Below, one piece after another: positions 47,778-55,464 of a stretch of 64,000 nucleotides of DNA. A program made the translations under genes and the position numbers. Source of the DNA: Devosia sp. 66-22. GTDB lineage: Bacteria; Pseudomonadota; Alphaproteobacteria; Rhizobiales; Devosiaceae. The notes under the pieces are model-generated. The model had not been told where the DNA came from and did not search any database. It was given only the letters and a program-made list of their open reading frames with translations. Location: NCBI GenBank assembly GCA_001899065.1, contig MKUZ01000018.1:1-64000 (forward strand), written 5' to 3'. Position 1 is the first letter of the stretch, and each line of letters starts with the position of its first letter.

Positions 47778-48245
47778 CTAGGCCGGCGGCTGGCACGAAT
47801 AGAATTCGCAAGAGGGCGGCGGGCACTCTTCCAGCTCGCAGCTCGGCTCCTCCGGCTCCGAGTACGAACTGCTCGGGGGCGGCTCGGACGAGGAGGGCGG
47901 CGGTTCCGACGATGACGGCGGGGGCTCGGACGACGACGAGGGCGGCGGCTCGGACGACGAAGACGGGCCCGGAGGCGGCGGTTCCGACGACGAGCTGGGT
48001 TCCGAGGACGATGGTGCCCGCTTGTTGTTGATGGGCGCCTCCATCACCTCGCGCGGCCGCGACGGCGTGCAGTTCTCCACATAGCGTGGGGGATCGTTGA
48101 CCATCCAGGTCAGGCACTCGATGACATGCTTGACGTCCTTTTCAATCCGCGCGTCGAAAGCGTAGACGGCGGTGGGGAGTGCTGCCAGGGACAGGACCGC
48201 AAGGCCGGCGGCACCGAACCATGAGGGCTTCTTGGGCGAACGCAT
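47778..48245 (-). CDS. secreted Ser/Glu/Pro-repeat protein with C-terminal cysteines
   Basis: This 155-residue protein has a signal-like helix (WFGAAGLAVLSLAALPTAVYA), a small folded-looking segment with two Cys (CLTWMVNDPPRYVENC), then a long tail of SSSEPPP repeats and a Cys-rich end (CELEECPPPSCEFYSCQPP). No function known. ATG 48243-48245 has a GGAGGTATTAAGG site. The repeats are probably flexible and surface exposed. Convergent with the aldehyde dehydrogenase. Confidence 0.7.
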   Translation of the reverse strand: MRSPKKPSWFGAAGLAVLSLAALPTAVYAFDARIEKDVKHVIECLTWMVNDPPRYVENCTPSRPREVMEAPINNKRAPSSSEPSSSSEPPPPGPSSSSEPPPSSSSEPPPSSSEPPPSSSEPPPSSSYSEPEEPSCELEECPPPSCEFYSCQPPA

Positions 48246-48323
48246 CCTTAATACCTCCAAATGCTCAAGCCGCACTGACCACATCCGGCGGCGGCTCACA
48301 ATGATATGGGAAATAAAGCGTTA

Positions 48324-48349
48324 ACGGGCGGGGATCGCTCCCCGCCCGT
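48324..48349 (-). terminator. rho-independent terminator
   Basis: A perfect 11-base stem (ACGGGCGGGGA with TCCCCGCCCGT) lies 69 bases after the small secreted protein's stop at 48418 on the minus strand. It could also act on plus-strand reads. Confidence 0.6.
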
Positions 48350-48417
48350 CCGGGTGTCAAACGGAGGCCGGCGCCGGTCCGGGTCCCTGTTCGGCCGGTG
48401 CCGGCGCTCCGCTGATC

Positions 48418-48762
48418 TCAGTTGCCGGTATGGCCCTTGGTCTCGGTCTCGAACGCCGCACGCAGCGCGTCGGAGGCTTCGGTCTCGGTGACATCGCCGG
48501 TGCGGTCGAGGCTCACCGTGCCCAGGCTGTCGAGCGCCTGCGCCGGGTCCATCGCGAAGATGTCGCGGGTCGTGGCGGCGTCGACCTTGGGCGTGGGCAT
48601 CGGGTTGAGCGAGCCGGGCAGGGAGAACGGGGCATCGCGGTTGGCCGGAATTTCGGCGGGGCCCTGATTGCCCGCCGTCACGGCCTGGGCGAGCACGGGG
48701 GTCGCGGCCAGCGCGGCGCCGATCATCAGGATGGTTGCGAGTTTAGCGGTACGGATCGTCAT
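48418..48762 (-). CDS. small secreted protein of unknown function
   Basis: This 114-residue protein has a signal peptide (TIRTAKLATILMIGAALAATPVLAQA). The mature part is short and hydrophilic, with a Pro-rich start and a helix (ATTRDIFAMDPAQALDSLG, then EASDALRAAFETETKGH). No domain recognised. ATG 48760-48762; the upstream in-frame stretch has no ribosome site. Confidence 0.6.
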   Translation of the reverse strand: MTIRTAKLATILMIGAALAATPVLAQAVTAGNQGPAEIPANRDAPFSLPGSLNPMPTPKVDAATTRDIFAMDPAQALDSLGTVSLDRTGDVTETEASDALRAAFETETKGHTGN

Positions 48763-48891
48763 TCTAGGGCTCCATGTCGGGGGCCATCCCCCTGTCTTGA
48801 ATGCCCATGAGACGGCAGGTCCACCGGAGTCCTTGGCCCGCTCCCGCAAGAATGTTTGCGGCAGCAATGACTTACCTGTGGCGGGAATGTG

Positions 48892-49947
48892 TCAGGTGGT
48901 CGTGCCGACCATCAGTTCGGTCGGCAGTACGATCGAGGCGTTGTCGAACGATCCGCCCTCGATACGCCGTACCATGTGATAGGCGCCGAGCTGGCCGAGC
49001 TCGAACGCCGGCGACCGCACCGTGGTCAGCCGCGTGCCGAAATAGTCGAGAAAGTCGAAGCCGTTGAAGCCGGCGAGGCGGACGTCGCCGGGAATGGAGA
49101 GGCCGCGATTGCTCAGCAGCCGGTAGGCGGCGATCGCCATCTGGTCGTTGCCGGCGAGCACGGCGTCGAGCTTCCCGTCGGAACTCAGATAGCCCTCCAG
49201 CGCCGCCTGGGTCGCCACCTGGGATTCGTCCGTTGAAGTCACGACGCTCAGGCGGGCCCGCGCCCCCGAGTGGGTGAGGTAGTGCTGGGCGCCTGCGACG
49301 CGGGCCCGCATCGCCGGCCAGTCGAGCTGCGGAACGACGGCGACGATGCTGCGTGCGCCGCGCTGCACGAGGTGCTCGCAGATCGCTCGGCCGCCCTCGA
49401 AATCGTCCTGGCGGATCGAGCAGATATCGCTGGCCTGATCCTGCAGCGCCTGCTGGAAGAGGATGATCGGCTGGTTGAGGGCGAGGATCGTCGAGCGTAG
49501 CGCGCTGTCGGCTGCGAAGTCGCCGGACATCAGGATGCCAAGGCCATCGGTCTGCAGATGCCGCACCAGGGTCGACGCGCTGATCTCGTCGGGCTGGAGG
49601 CCCTGCAGCACCAGCGAGTAGCCGCGCTGGTTCAGCCCGGTGCAAAGACCATCGAGAAGATTGGTGATGTAGGGATCGGCCAGGAACCGCCGGCCGGTCT
49701 GGACGACGAGCATGCCCACCGACATGCGCCGGTCGGTGCGGAGAGAACGCGCGCCCACATGTGCGCGATAGTTGAGCTGCTCGACCGCATGCAGCACCTT
49801 GAGCCGCGTGTCGTCGTTGTATCCCTTGAGTGTGCCATTGACGACGTTGGACGCCGTCATCGGCGAGACGCCGGCCAGACGGGCGACATCCTTGAGCGTT
49901 GCCCTGCGGCCGCCGGCCTCGGATTGCTGTGCGCTGCGACGGATCAT
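48892..49947 (-). CDS. LacI-family transcriptional regulator
   Basis: This 351-residue repressor has an N-terminal helix-turn-helix (ATLKDVARLAGVSPMTASNVVNGTLKGYNDDTRLKVLHAVEQLNYR) and a periplasmic-binding-fold effector domain (LLDGLCTGLNQRGYSLVLQGL through VRRIEGGSFDNASIVLPTELMVG). It is divergent from the aminotransferase operon. Two TTAACGTxACATCT copies lie in the region between, one at each promoter side, and are likely its operators. The ligand is probably the substrate of that operon or a derivative. Confidence 0.9.
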   Translation of the reverse strand: MIRRSAQQSEAGGRRATLKDVARLAGVSPMTASNVVNGTLKGYNDDTRLKVLHAVEQLNYRAHVGARSLRTDRRMSVGMLVVQTGRRFLADPYITNLLDGLCTGLNQRGYSLVLQGLQPDEISASTLVRHLQTDGLGILMSGDFAADSALRSTILALNQPIILFQQALQDQASDICSIRQDDFEGGRAICEHLVQRGARSIVAVVPQLDWPAMRARVAGAQHYLTHSGARARLSVVTSTDESQVATQAALEGYLSSDGKLDAVLAGNDQMAIAAYRLLSNRGLSIPGDVRLAGFNGFDFLDYFGTRLTTVRSPAFELGQLGAYHMVRRIEGGSFDNASIVLPTELMVGTTT

Positions 49948-50058
49948 TTCGTCCCCAATGATGTTGCGTTAAAGCAAAGCGCTATCGGTCGCAAGGGAAA
50001 TGCCAGTGTTTCAGCGGGTTTCCGCGATTCTCTGTGGGCCTGCACTTTTCATGTTGAC

Positions 50059-50072
50059 TTAACGTTACATCT
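50059..50072 (+). promoter_or_regulatory. candidate LacI-family operator, copy 1
   Basis: TTAACGTTACATCT lies about 110 bases from the LacI start. It overlaps a TTGACT -35-like box, so binding would block or redirect transcription. The second copy is 152 bases away, allowing looping. Confidence 0.5.
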
Positions 50073-50210
50073 CAGAGAACAGTTAGTGCCGGAATGAGGG
50101 GGCGATCGCGGCAGGGGAGACAGCCGCATCCCAGGGCCAGAGTGAAGCTGCAGCGGGTCGCGCCGAAATGCGGCGTGGCGCGGACGCGAGTCTGACGTGC
50201 CTAATGAGAT

Positions 50211-50224
50211 TTAACGTAACATCT
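50211..50224 (+). promoter_or_regulatory. candidate LacI-family operator, copy 2
   Basis: TTAACGTAACATCT differs from copy 1 by one base. It lies 21 bases before the ATG of the aminotransferase gene, the right place for repression of the operon. Confidence 0.5.
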
Positions 50225-50245
50225 ATCAGTGAGCCTGAAAGAGCA

Positions 50246-51565
50246 ATGACGGAAACGGTGGGGCAGGCGGTCGAGCGGCGGCGCCAGTACATTGGCGGCG
50301 GCACGATGTCGATCAATCGGGCGATCAATCCATCCCGTCTCTTCGTTCGCGCCCAGGGCGCCTACCTCTGGGACGACGCCGGGCGGCGCTACATCGACTA
50401 TCACGCCGGTTTCGCGCCCTATCTGTTCGGTCACGCCGATCGCGAGGTCGACGAGGCGGTGATTGCGGCCATCAGGAGCGGCGCGTCGCTGATCGGCGCC
50501 GGCACGATGCCGTGGGAAGCCGAAATCGCCCAGATGCTCGTCGAGGCCGTGCCGGCGCTCGAACAGATCCAGTTGACCAGCACCGGCTCGGAAGCCGTGT
50601 CCTACGCGCTGCGCCTTGCCCGCGCCCATACCGGCCGCGATACGGTCGTGGTGATGCAGGGCGGCTACAATGGATGGGCCGACTACGTCTCCTACAACCT
50701 CATGGATCCCAGGGCGCTCGTCGAGGACCACGAGGAGGGCGAGGAATATCCGCTTCGTGTGACCACCGCGGGCATCCCCGAAGCCGTCGGCTCCACGGTC
50801 CGCGTTGTCGAGTACAACGACCTCGCGGCAGCCGAGAAGGTGCTCGCGACACGCCAGATCGCCGCCCTCATCCTCGAGCCGGTGCTGCAGAATGTCGGCA
50901 TCGTCAAGCCGCTGCCCGGCTATCTCGAGGGGCTGCGCGCGCTGTGCGATCGCTACGGCACCGTGCTGATCTTCGACGAGGTCAAGACCGGCTTCCGCCA
51001 CGCGCTCGGCGGCTACCAGCAGATCGCCGGGGTGCTGCCCGACCTGTGCACCTTCGGCAAGGCGGTGGCGAACGGGTACCCGATGGGTGTCGTGGGCGGT
51101 CGCAAGGAGATCATGGCGCTGTGCAGCGACCCCGATCCGAAGCGGCGTGTCGTGATCGCCGGCACCTATAACGGCCACCCCGTCAATGTCGCCGCTGCCC
51201 GCGCCAGCATCGGCCGGCTCAAGTCGCGCGAGGCCGAGGTCTATGGCGAGCTCGAACGGCTCGGCGCGCGGCTCGAGGCCGGGCTCAACGGCGTGTTCGC
51301 GAGCCGCAACTACGCCACCACGCTGGTGCGCCAGGGCTCGGCGTTCGCCACCTACTTCATGGACCATGCGCCGGTGAACTGGCGCGACATCGCGCTCAAC
51401 AACGACAATGAGCGGGACGTGGCCTATCGCCGCGCCATGATCGAAGCGGGCATCTTCCACTTCCCGGTCGCCACCAAGCAGTCCAGCATCTCGCTCGCCC
51501 ACACCGACGATGACATCGATCGGACGATCGAGATCACGGCCGACGTCGTGCGTGCGCTGGGCTGA
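50246..51565 (+). CDS. class III aminotransferase, glutamate-1-semialdehyde aminomutase-like
   Basis: This 439-residue PLP enzyme has the catalytic lysine in TFGKAVANGYPMG (Lys272) and the PLP nitrogen-binding Asp244 in LIFDEVKTGFR. The stretches TSTGSEAVSYALRLARAHTGR and QGGYNGWADYVSY resemble GSA aminomutases and omega-aminotransferases. It is the first gene of the LacI-controlled operon with an amidohydrolase and an ABC importer, so it probably works on an amino compound brought in by that importer. The start ATG at 50246 follows the operator copy; a longer frame would run through it. It is unlikely to be the tetrapyrrole enzyme HemL, judging from context. Confidence 0.85.
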   Translation: MTETVGQAVERRRQYIGGGTMSINRAINPSRLFVRAQGAYLWDDAGRRYIDYHAGFAPYLFGHADREVDEAVIAAIRSGASLIGAGTMPWEAEIAQMLVEAVPALEQIQLTSTGSEAVSYALRLARAHTGRDTVVVMQGGYNGWADYVSYNLMDPRALVEDHEEGEEYPLRVTTAGIPEAVGSTVRVVEYNDLAAAEKVLATRQIAALILEPVLQNVGIVKPLPGYLEGLRALCDRYGTVLIFDEVKTGFRHALGGYQQIAGVLPDLCTFGKAVANGYPMGVVGGRKEIMALCSDPDPKRRVVIAGTYNGHPVNVAAARASIGRLKSREAEVYGELERLGARLEAGLNGVFASRNYATTLVRQGSAFATYFMDHAPVNWRDIALNNDNERDVAYRRAMIEAGIFHFPVATKQSSISLAHTDDDIDRTIEITADVVRALG

Positions 51566-51596
51566 CCCCGAACCCTTGCAACAACGGACAGCGAGA

Positions 51597-52517
51597 ATGA
51601 TCGTCGACTGCCATGTCAACATCTGGGACCCCGAGCATGTGCGGCCCCGCTACGTCAGCGGCACGTCGATGGCGCGTCACGGCACGATCGGCACGGTGGC
51701 CGATGCCGATACCGTCTATGAAGCGATGGCCGGCGTCGACAAGGCGATCATCTTCTCGCTCCGCTACCACGACAGCGCCGGCATCGACGGCAATGACGAG
51801 GTCACCGCGCAGGCCGTCGCGAAATATCCCGACAAGTTCATCGGCTTTGCCGCCGTCGATCCGCGGCGGCCCGACGCGATGGACCTGCTCACCCACGCGG
51901 TCGAGGACCTCAAGCTCAAGGGCGTCAAGTTCGGCTCGATCTACAACGGGGTTTCGGTTCTCGATCCGCGCATGACGCCGGTCTACGAGTACTGCGTGCG
52001 GCACAACCTGCCGCTTACCCTCCACATGGGCACGACCTTCGCGGAAGGCACGTCCAATCGGCTGGGACGGCCGGACGACGTCGAGGACATCGCCCAGCGC
52101 TACCCGGACCTCAAGCTGATCATGGCCCATCTCGCCCATCCGTGGATGGAGGACTGCATCACCATCTGCCGGCGCAATCCCAACGTCTTCACCGAGATAT
52201 CGGCGATCTTCTACCGGCCCTGGCAGTTCTGGAACGGACTGATCGCGGCGCAGGAGTACCGCATCACCGAGCGCAGCAAGATCTTCTGGGGCACCGACTT
52301 CCCGTTCGCCACGGTCGAGGAATCGATCGAGGCCCTGCGCACCGTGAATCGCTTCGTCGAGGGCACCGCGATGCCGCGCGTCAGCCAGGAGACGATCGAC
52401 AACATCTCTACTCCAATCCGCTCGAACACTGGTGGCATGGAGGCTATCCCGGCTGACCCGTCCGGGTCGGCCGTCTACTCGAACGACACATCAATCTGGA
52501 GGGAACAGAATGCGTAG
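51597..52517 (+). CDS. amidohydrolase-2 family protein
   Basis: This 306-residue TIM-barrel metal-dependent hydrolase or decarboxylase has IVDCHVNIW at the N-terminus, where the usual HxH pair reads His6-x-Asn8. Further motifs are LTLHMGTTFAEG, KLIMAHLAHPWMED and FWGTDFPF with the metal-binding Asp. The Asn replaces a normal metal ligand, so metal use or chemistry may differ. It shares the operon with the aminotransferase; the next gene begins eight bases before its stop. Confidence 0.82.
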   Translation: MIVDCHVNIWDPEHVRPRYVSGTSMARHGTIGTVADADTVYEAMAGVDKAIIFSLRYHDSAGIDGNDEVTAQAVAKYPDKFIGFAAVDPRRPDAMDLLTHAVEDLKLKGVKFGSIYNGVSVLDPRMTPVYEYCVRHNLPLTLHMGTTFAEGTSNRLGRPDDVEDIAQRYPDLKLIMAHLAHPWMEDCITICRRNPNVFTEISAIFYRPWQFWNGLIAAQEYRITERSKIFWGTDFPFATVEESIEALRTVNRFVEGTAMPRVSQETIDNISTPIRSNTGGMEAIPADPSGSAVYSNDTSIWREQNA

Positions 52518-53292
52518 ACTACTCTCGGCCCTGCTCGTGCCTCTGGCACTTGCCGCCGCCACCACCGCCGTACACGCTCAGGCGCTCGACCGAATTCTCA
52601 GCGCCAAGAAAATCGTCATCGCCGTGCAGAACGACGTCACGCCGTACTCGCTGCTCGACGCCAACAACCAGCTCGATGGTCTCGACATCGAAGTGGGCCG
52701 GCAGATCGCCAAGGACCTCGGGGTCGATGTGGAGTTCGTCGTCGTCACCGGTGCCAACCGCATCCCGGCCCTCGTGACCAATCAGGCCGACCTCACCATT
52801 GCCACGCTGACCCTCACTCCGCAGCGTGCGGCCGTCGTCAGCCTGTCGACACCCTACACCGCCGTTCCGCATGTCGTCGTCGGTCCCAAGGACAAGACGA
52901 TCACGAGCTGGGACGACATGAAGGACATCAAGATCGGCGTGCCGCGCGGCAGCTTCCAGGACCAGTACATCTCGCTCTATGTCGGGGGCGACAACATTCA
53001 GCGCTTCGAGGACGATGCGACGACCTTCCAGGCACTGGCCTCCGGCCAGGTCGAGGCGACCGCCTTCGGCATCACGGTTGCCAATTCGGTGCTCGAGAAG
53101 AACCCCGAACTCAATCTCGAGGTCAAGTTCCAGGCGGCGATGACCTATCCGACGATCGGCACGCGTCATGCCGATATGGATCTGCGCCACTGGGTCGATA
53201 CCTGGATCTTCTACCACAAGGGCGATGGCTTCCTGCAGTCGCTGCACAAGAAGTGGCTGAAGATCGACATGCCCGATCTGCCTGCCTACTGA
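52510..53292 (+). CDS. ABC importer substrate-binding protein, polar amino acid type
   Basis: This 260-residue periplasmic binding protein has a signal peptide (RRLLSALLVPLALAAATTAVHAQ) and the SBP_bac_3 fold: ILSAKKIVIAVQNDVTPYSLLDANNQLDGLDIEVGRQIAKDLG, ADLTIATLTLTPQRAAVVSLSTPY, IGVPRGSFQDQYI and YHKGDGFLQSLHKKW. It would deliver a polar amino-acid-like molecule to the two permeases downstream. The start ATG overlaps the amidohydrolase stop by eight bases. A strong hairpin follows. Confidence 0.92.
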   Translation: MRRLLSALLVPLALAAATTAVHAQALDRILSAKKIVIAVQNDVTPYSLLDANNQLDGLDIEVGRQIAKDLGVDVEFVVVTGANRIPALVTNQADLTIATLTLTPQRAAVVSLSTPYTAVPHVVVGPKDKTITSWDDMKDIKIGVPRGSFQDQYISLYVGGDNIQRFEDDATTFQALASGQVEATAFGITVANSVLEKNPELNLEVKFQAAMTYPTIGTRHADMDLRHWVDTWIFYHKGDGFLQSLHKKWLKIDMPDLPAY

Positions 53293-53297
53293 TCCAC

Positions 53298-53328
53298 ACA
53301 TGCCCCGGCGCCAGCCGCCGGGGCATGT
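53298..53328 (+). other. intercistronic hairpin after the binding-protein gene
   Basis: A 13-base perfect stem (53298-53310 with 53316-53328) closes on CCAGC and lies six bases after the stop. It probably stabilises the binding-protein mRNA or lowers readthrough into the permeases. Confidence 0.75.
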
Positions 53329-53368
53329 TCCACTCGCCGTCGCCCGGGCCAGCCGTGAGGAAAGCGAC

Positions 53369-54082
53369 TTGACCTACCAGTTCCAGTTCGGCGCGGTGTT
53401 CGCGCGCGTCGATCTGCTGATTGACGGGTTCCTGCTGACCTTGCAGCTCACGGCGATCACGAGCTGCTTGGGCTTCCTCATCGGCCTCGCCTGCGCCATC
53501 ACGCGCACCTATGGTCCCGCGCCGGCGCGGCTTGCTGTCGCCGCTTATGTGGAAGTCTTCCGCAATACGCCGTTTCTGGTGCAGCTCTTTCTGATCTTCT
53601 TCGGCATCCCCGAGGTCGGCAAGCTGCTCGGCGTGAAATGGCTGCCCACGCCGTACTGGGCGGCGATCATTGCCCTGTCGATCAACATTGCCGCCTACAT
53701 GACGGAGGTCATCCGGGCCGGTCTCGAGTCGATCCATCGCAGCCAGGTGGAGGCGGCCGAGTCTCTCGGTCTGTCGAAGCTGCAGGTGATCCTGCATGTC
53801 GTGCTGCCGCCGGCGCTGCGCAACGTCTATCCGGCGCTGTCGAGCGAGTTCATCCTGCTGATGCTGGGCACCAGCGTGGTCTCGGTCATCTCCGTCGAGG
53901 AGCTCACCGGCGCCGGCAATCTCATCCAGTCCGAGACCTACCGGACGTTCGAGACCTATGCGCTGATCTGGGTGATCTACTTTGCCCTCGCGGTGGCGCT
54001 GAAGCTGCTGCTCGACCTGCTCGCGGGCTGGATCATCGGCCGCCGCGTGTCTCGCATCGGGGCGAGTGCCGGACATGCGTGA
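53369..54082 (+). CDS. ABC importer permease, polar amino acid type (first)
   Basis: This 237-residue inner-membrane permease has the HisM/GlnP pattern: DGFLLTLQLTAITSCLGFLIGLACA, EVFRNTPFLVQLFLIFFGIP and the EAA loop ESLGLSKLQVILHVVLPPALRNVYPALSSEF. I use TTG 53369, preceded by a GAGGAA site; an ATG at 53300 lies in the hairpin and would add residues without family match. It forms a heterodimer with the next permease. Confidence 0.88.
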   Translation: MTYQFQFGAVFARVDLLIDGFLLTLQLTAITSCLGFLIGLACAITRTYGPAPARLAVAAYVEVFRNTPFLVQLFLIFFGIPEVGKLLGVKWLPTPYWAAIIALSINIAAYMTEVIRAGLESIHRSQVEAAESLGLSKLQVILHVVLPPALRNVYPALSSEFILLMLGTSVVSVISVEELTGAGNLIQSETYRTFETYALIWVIYFALAVALKLLLDLLAGWIIGRRVSRIGASAGHA

Positions 54083-54728
54083 CTTCGGCGTCAACGACAT
54101 CCTGTATCTGCTGACGGCCACGCAGTGGACGATCTACCTGACCATCCTGTCCTTCGTTGCCGGCGGGCTCCTCGGCCTCGTGCTCGCCATCGCGCGGACG
54201 AGCCGCAGCCCGCTCGCCAGCGGCGCGGCGCTCGTCTGGATCCGCGCGTTCCAGAATACGCCGCTGCTGATCCAGCTCTTCCTCATCTATTATGGCCTGG
54301 GCCTGCTGGGCTATCGCTTGCCGCCCTTTGTCGCCGCGGTCGTCGGACTGACGTTCTACACGTCGGCGTTCCTTGGCGAGATCTGGCGCGGCTGCATCCT
54401 GTCGGTGCCACGCCAGCAATGGGAAGCGGGCGATGCGCTGGCACTCACGCCCTGGCAGTTGCGGCGCCATGTCGTGCTGCCGCAGGCCATCCGCATCGCC
54501 ATCCCGCCCACGGTCGGCTTCCTCGTGAAACTGATCAAGAATTCATCGCTCGCCAGCATCGTGGGCATGACCGAGCTGATGCGTGCCGCCACGGCGATCA
54601 ACAACGCGACCTTCCAGCCGTTCAAGGTCTTCGCCGTCGCCGCGCTGATCTATTTCACGCTGTGCTTCCCGCTCACCCTGCTCAGCCGTCACTTTGAAAG
54701 GAAGCTCGATGTCAGTGCTCGAGGTTAG
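54075..54728 (+). CDS. ABC importer permease, polar amino acid type (second)
   Basis: This 217-residue permease shares the pattern (RAFQNTPLLIQLFLIYYGLG, EAA loop DALALTPWQLRRHVVLPQAIRIAIP, SSLASIVGMTEL). ATG 54075 overlaps the first permease stop by eight bases; a GTG nine bases earlier is also possible. Its 3' end overlaps the ATPase start by 20 bases, so the operon is tightly coupled. Confidence 0.88.
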   Translation: MRDFGVNDILYLLTATQWTIYLTILSFVAGGLLGLVLAIARTSRSPLASGAALVWIRAFQNTPLLIQLFLIYYGLGLLGYRLPPFVAAVVGLTFYTSAFLGEIWRGCILSVPRQQWEAGDALALTPWQLRRHVVLPQAIRIAIPPTVGFLVKLIKNSSLASIVGMTELMRAATAINNATFQPFKVFAVAALIYFTLCFPLTLLSRHFERKLDVSARG

Positions 54729-55437
54729 GGGCGTCAGCAAGAGCTTCGGCACGGTGGAGGTGCTGCGCGATATCTCGCTCGAACTCGAACAGGGGCAGAT
54801 GCTGGCGCTGATCGGCCGCTCCGGTTCGGGCAAGAGCACATTGCTGCGCTGCCTCAATGGTCTCGAGCGCATCGATGCCGGCAGCATCGCCATTGCCGGC
54901 CATCACATGGGTCGCGATCCGGCGGCGCTTCGCCGGCTGCGGCAGGACGTGGGCATCGTGTTCCAGGCCTACAATCTGTTCCCGCATCTGAGCGTGGGCC
55001 GCAACATCATGCTGGCGCCCCGGCTCGTGCTGCGCCGCAGCGATGCCGAAGCCGAAGCGAAGGCGCGCGAGGTGCTGGCGGCGGTTGGCCTGTCGGAGAA
55101 GTTCGACGCCTATCCCGACCAGCTCTCGGGCGGCCAGCAGCAGCGGGTCGCGATCGCGCGGTCGCTCGCAATGACGCCAAAGGTGATGCTGTTTGACGAG
55201 GTAACGTCGGCGCTCGACCCCGAGCTCACCAAGGAAGTGCTGCGCACCATGGAGACGCTGGCCGAGACCGGCATGACGATGGTGCTGGTCACCCATGAGA
55301 TGAACTTCGCCCGCCGCGTCGCCGACCGCGTCGCCTTCATGCATGCCGGGCGCATCCACGAAATCGCACCGCCCGATGACCTGTTCGCGGCTCCCAGGAC
55401 GCCGGAGCTGCAGCAGTTCCTCTCGTCGATGCTCTAG
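54709..55437 (+). CDS. ABC importer ATP-binding protein, GlnQ-like
   Basis: This 242-residue ATPase has Walker A GRSGSGKSTLLRC, Q-loop VFQAYNLFPHLSV, signature LSGGQQQRVAIARSL, Walker B VMLFDEVTSALDPEL and the H-loop VTHEMNFAR. DEVTSALDPEL is typical of polar amino acid importers. ATG 54709 has an AGGAAG site. It powers the binding protein and permeases upstream. Substrate is inferred to be a polar amino acid or close analogue. Confidence 0.92.
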   Translation: MSVLEVRGVSKSFGTVEVLRDISLELEQGQMLALIGRSGSGKSTLLRCLNGLERIDAGSIAIAGHHMGRDPAALRRLRQDVGIVFQAYNLFPHLSVGRNIMLAPRLVLRRSDAEAEAKAREVLAAVGLSEKFDAYPDQLSGGQQQRVAIARSLAMTPKVMLFDEVTSALDPELTKEVLRTMETLAETGMTMVLVTHEMNFARRVADRVAFMHAGRIHEIAPPDDLFAAPRTPELQQFLSSML

Positions 55438-55464
55438 CCATCCACTTACCCGGAGACTCCTCTC

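Larger units (their letters stand above)
49948..50245. other. divergent regulatory region of LacI gene and aminotransferase operon
   Basis: This 298-base gap contains no gene. It holds the two TTAACGTxACATCT sites (50059-50072 and 50211-50224), a dyad TTGC-GTTAAA-GCAA at 49964-49977 just upstream of the LacI start, and a TTGACT -35-like box at 50054-50059 that overlaps the first site. It is the promoter and operator zone for both sides. Confidence 0.6.

Noticed and set aside
40205-48349. GC-rich tandem repeats as a CRISPR array
   Set aside because: The repeats lie inside coding sequence in multiples of three, with no spacers and no cas genes.
50246-51565. hemL (glutamate-1-semialdehyde aminomutase of haem synthesis)
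   Set aside because: The operon context is catabolic and LacI controlled; such paralogues are common and hemL is usually elsewhere.
53300-53368. ATG at 53300 as start of the first permease
   Set aside because: It lies in the hairpin after the binding-protein gene; the permease fold begins after the TTG at 53369, which has a good ribosome site.
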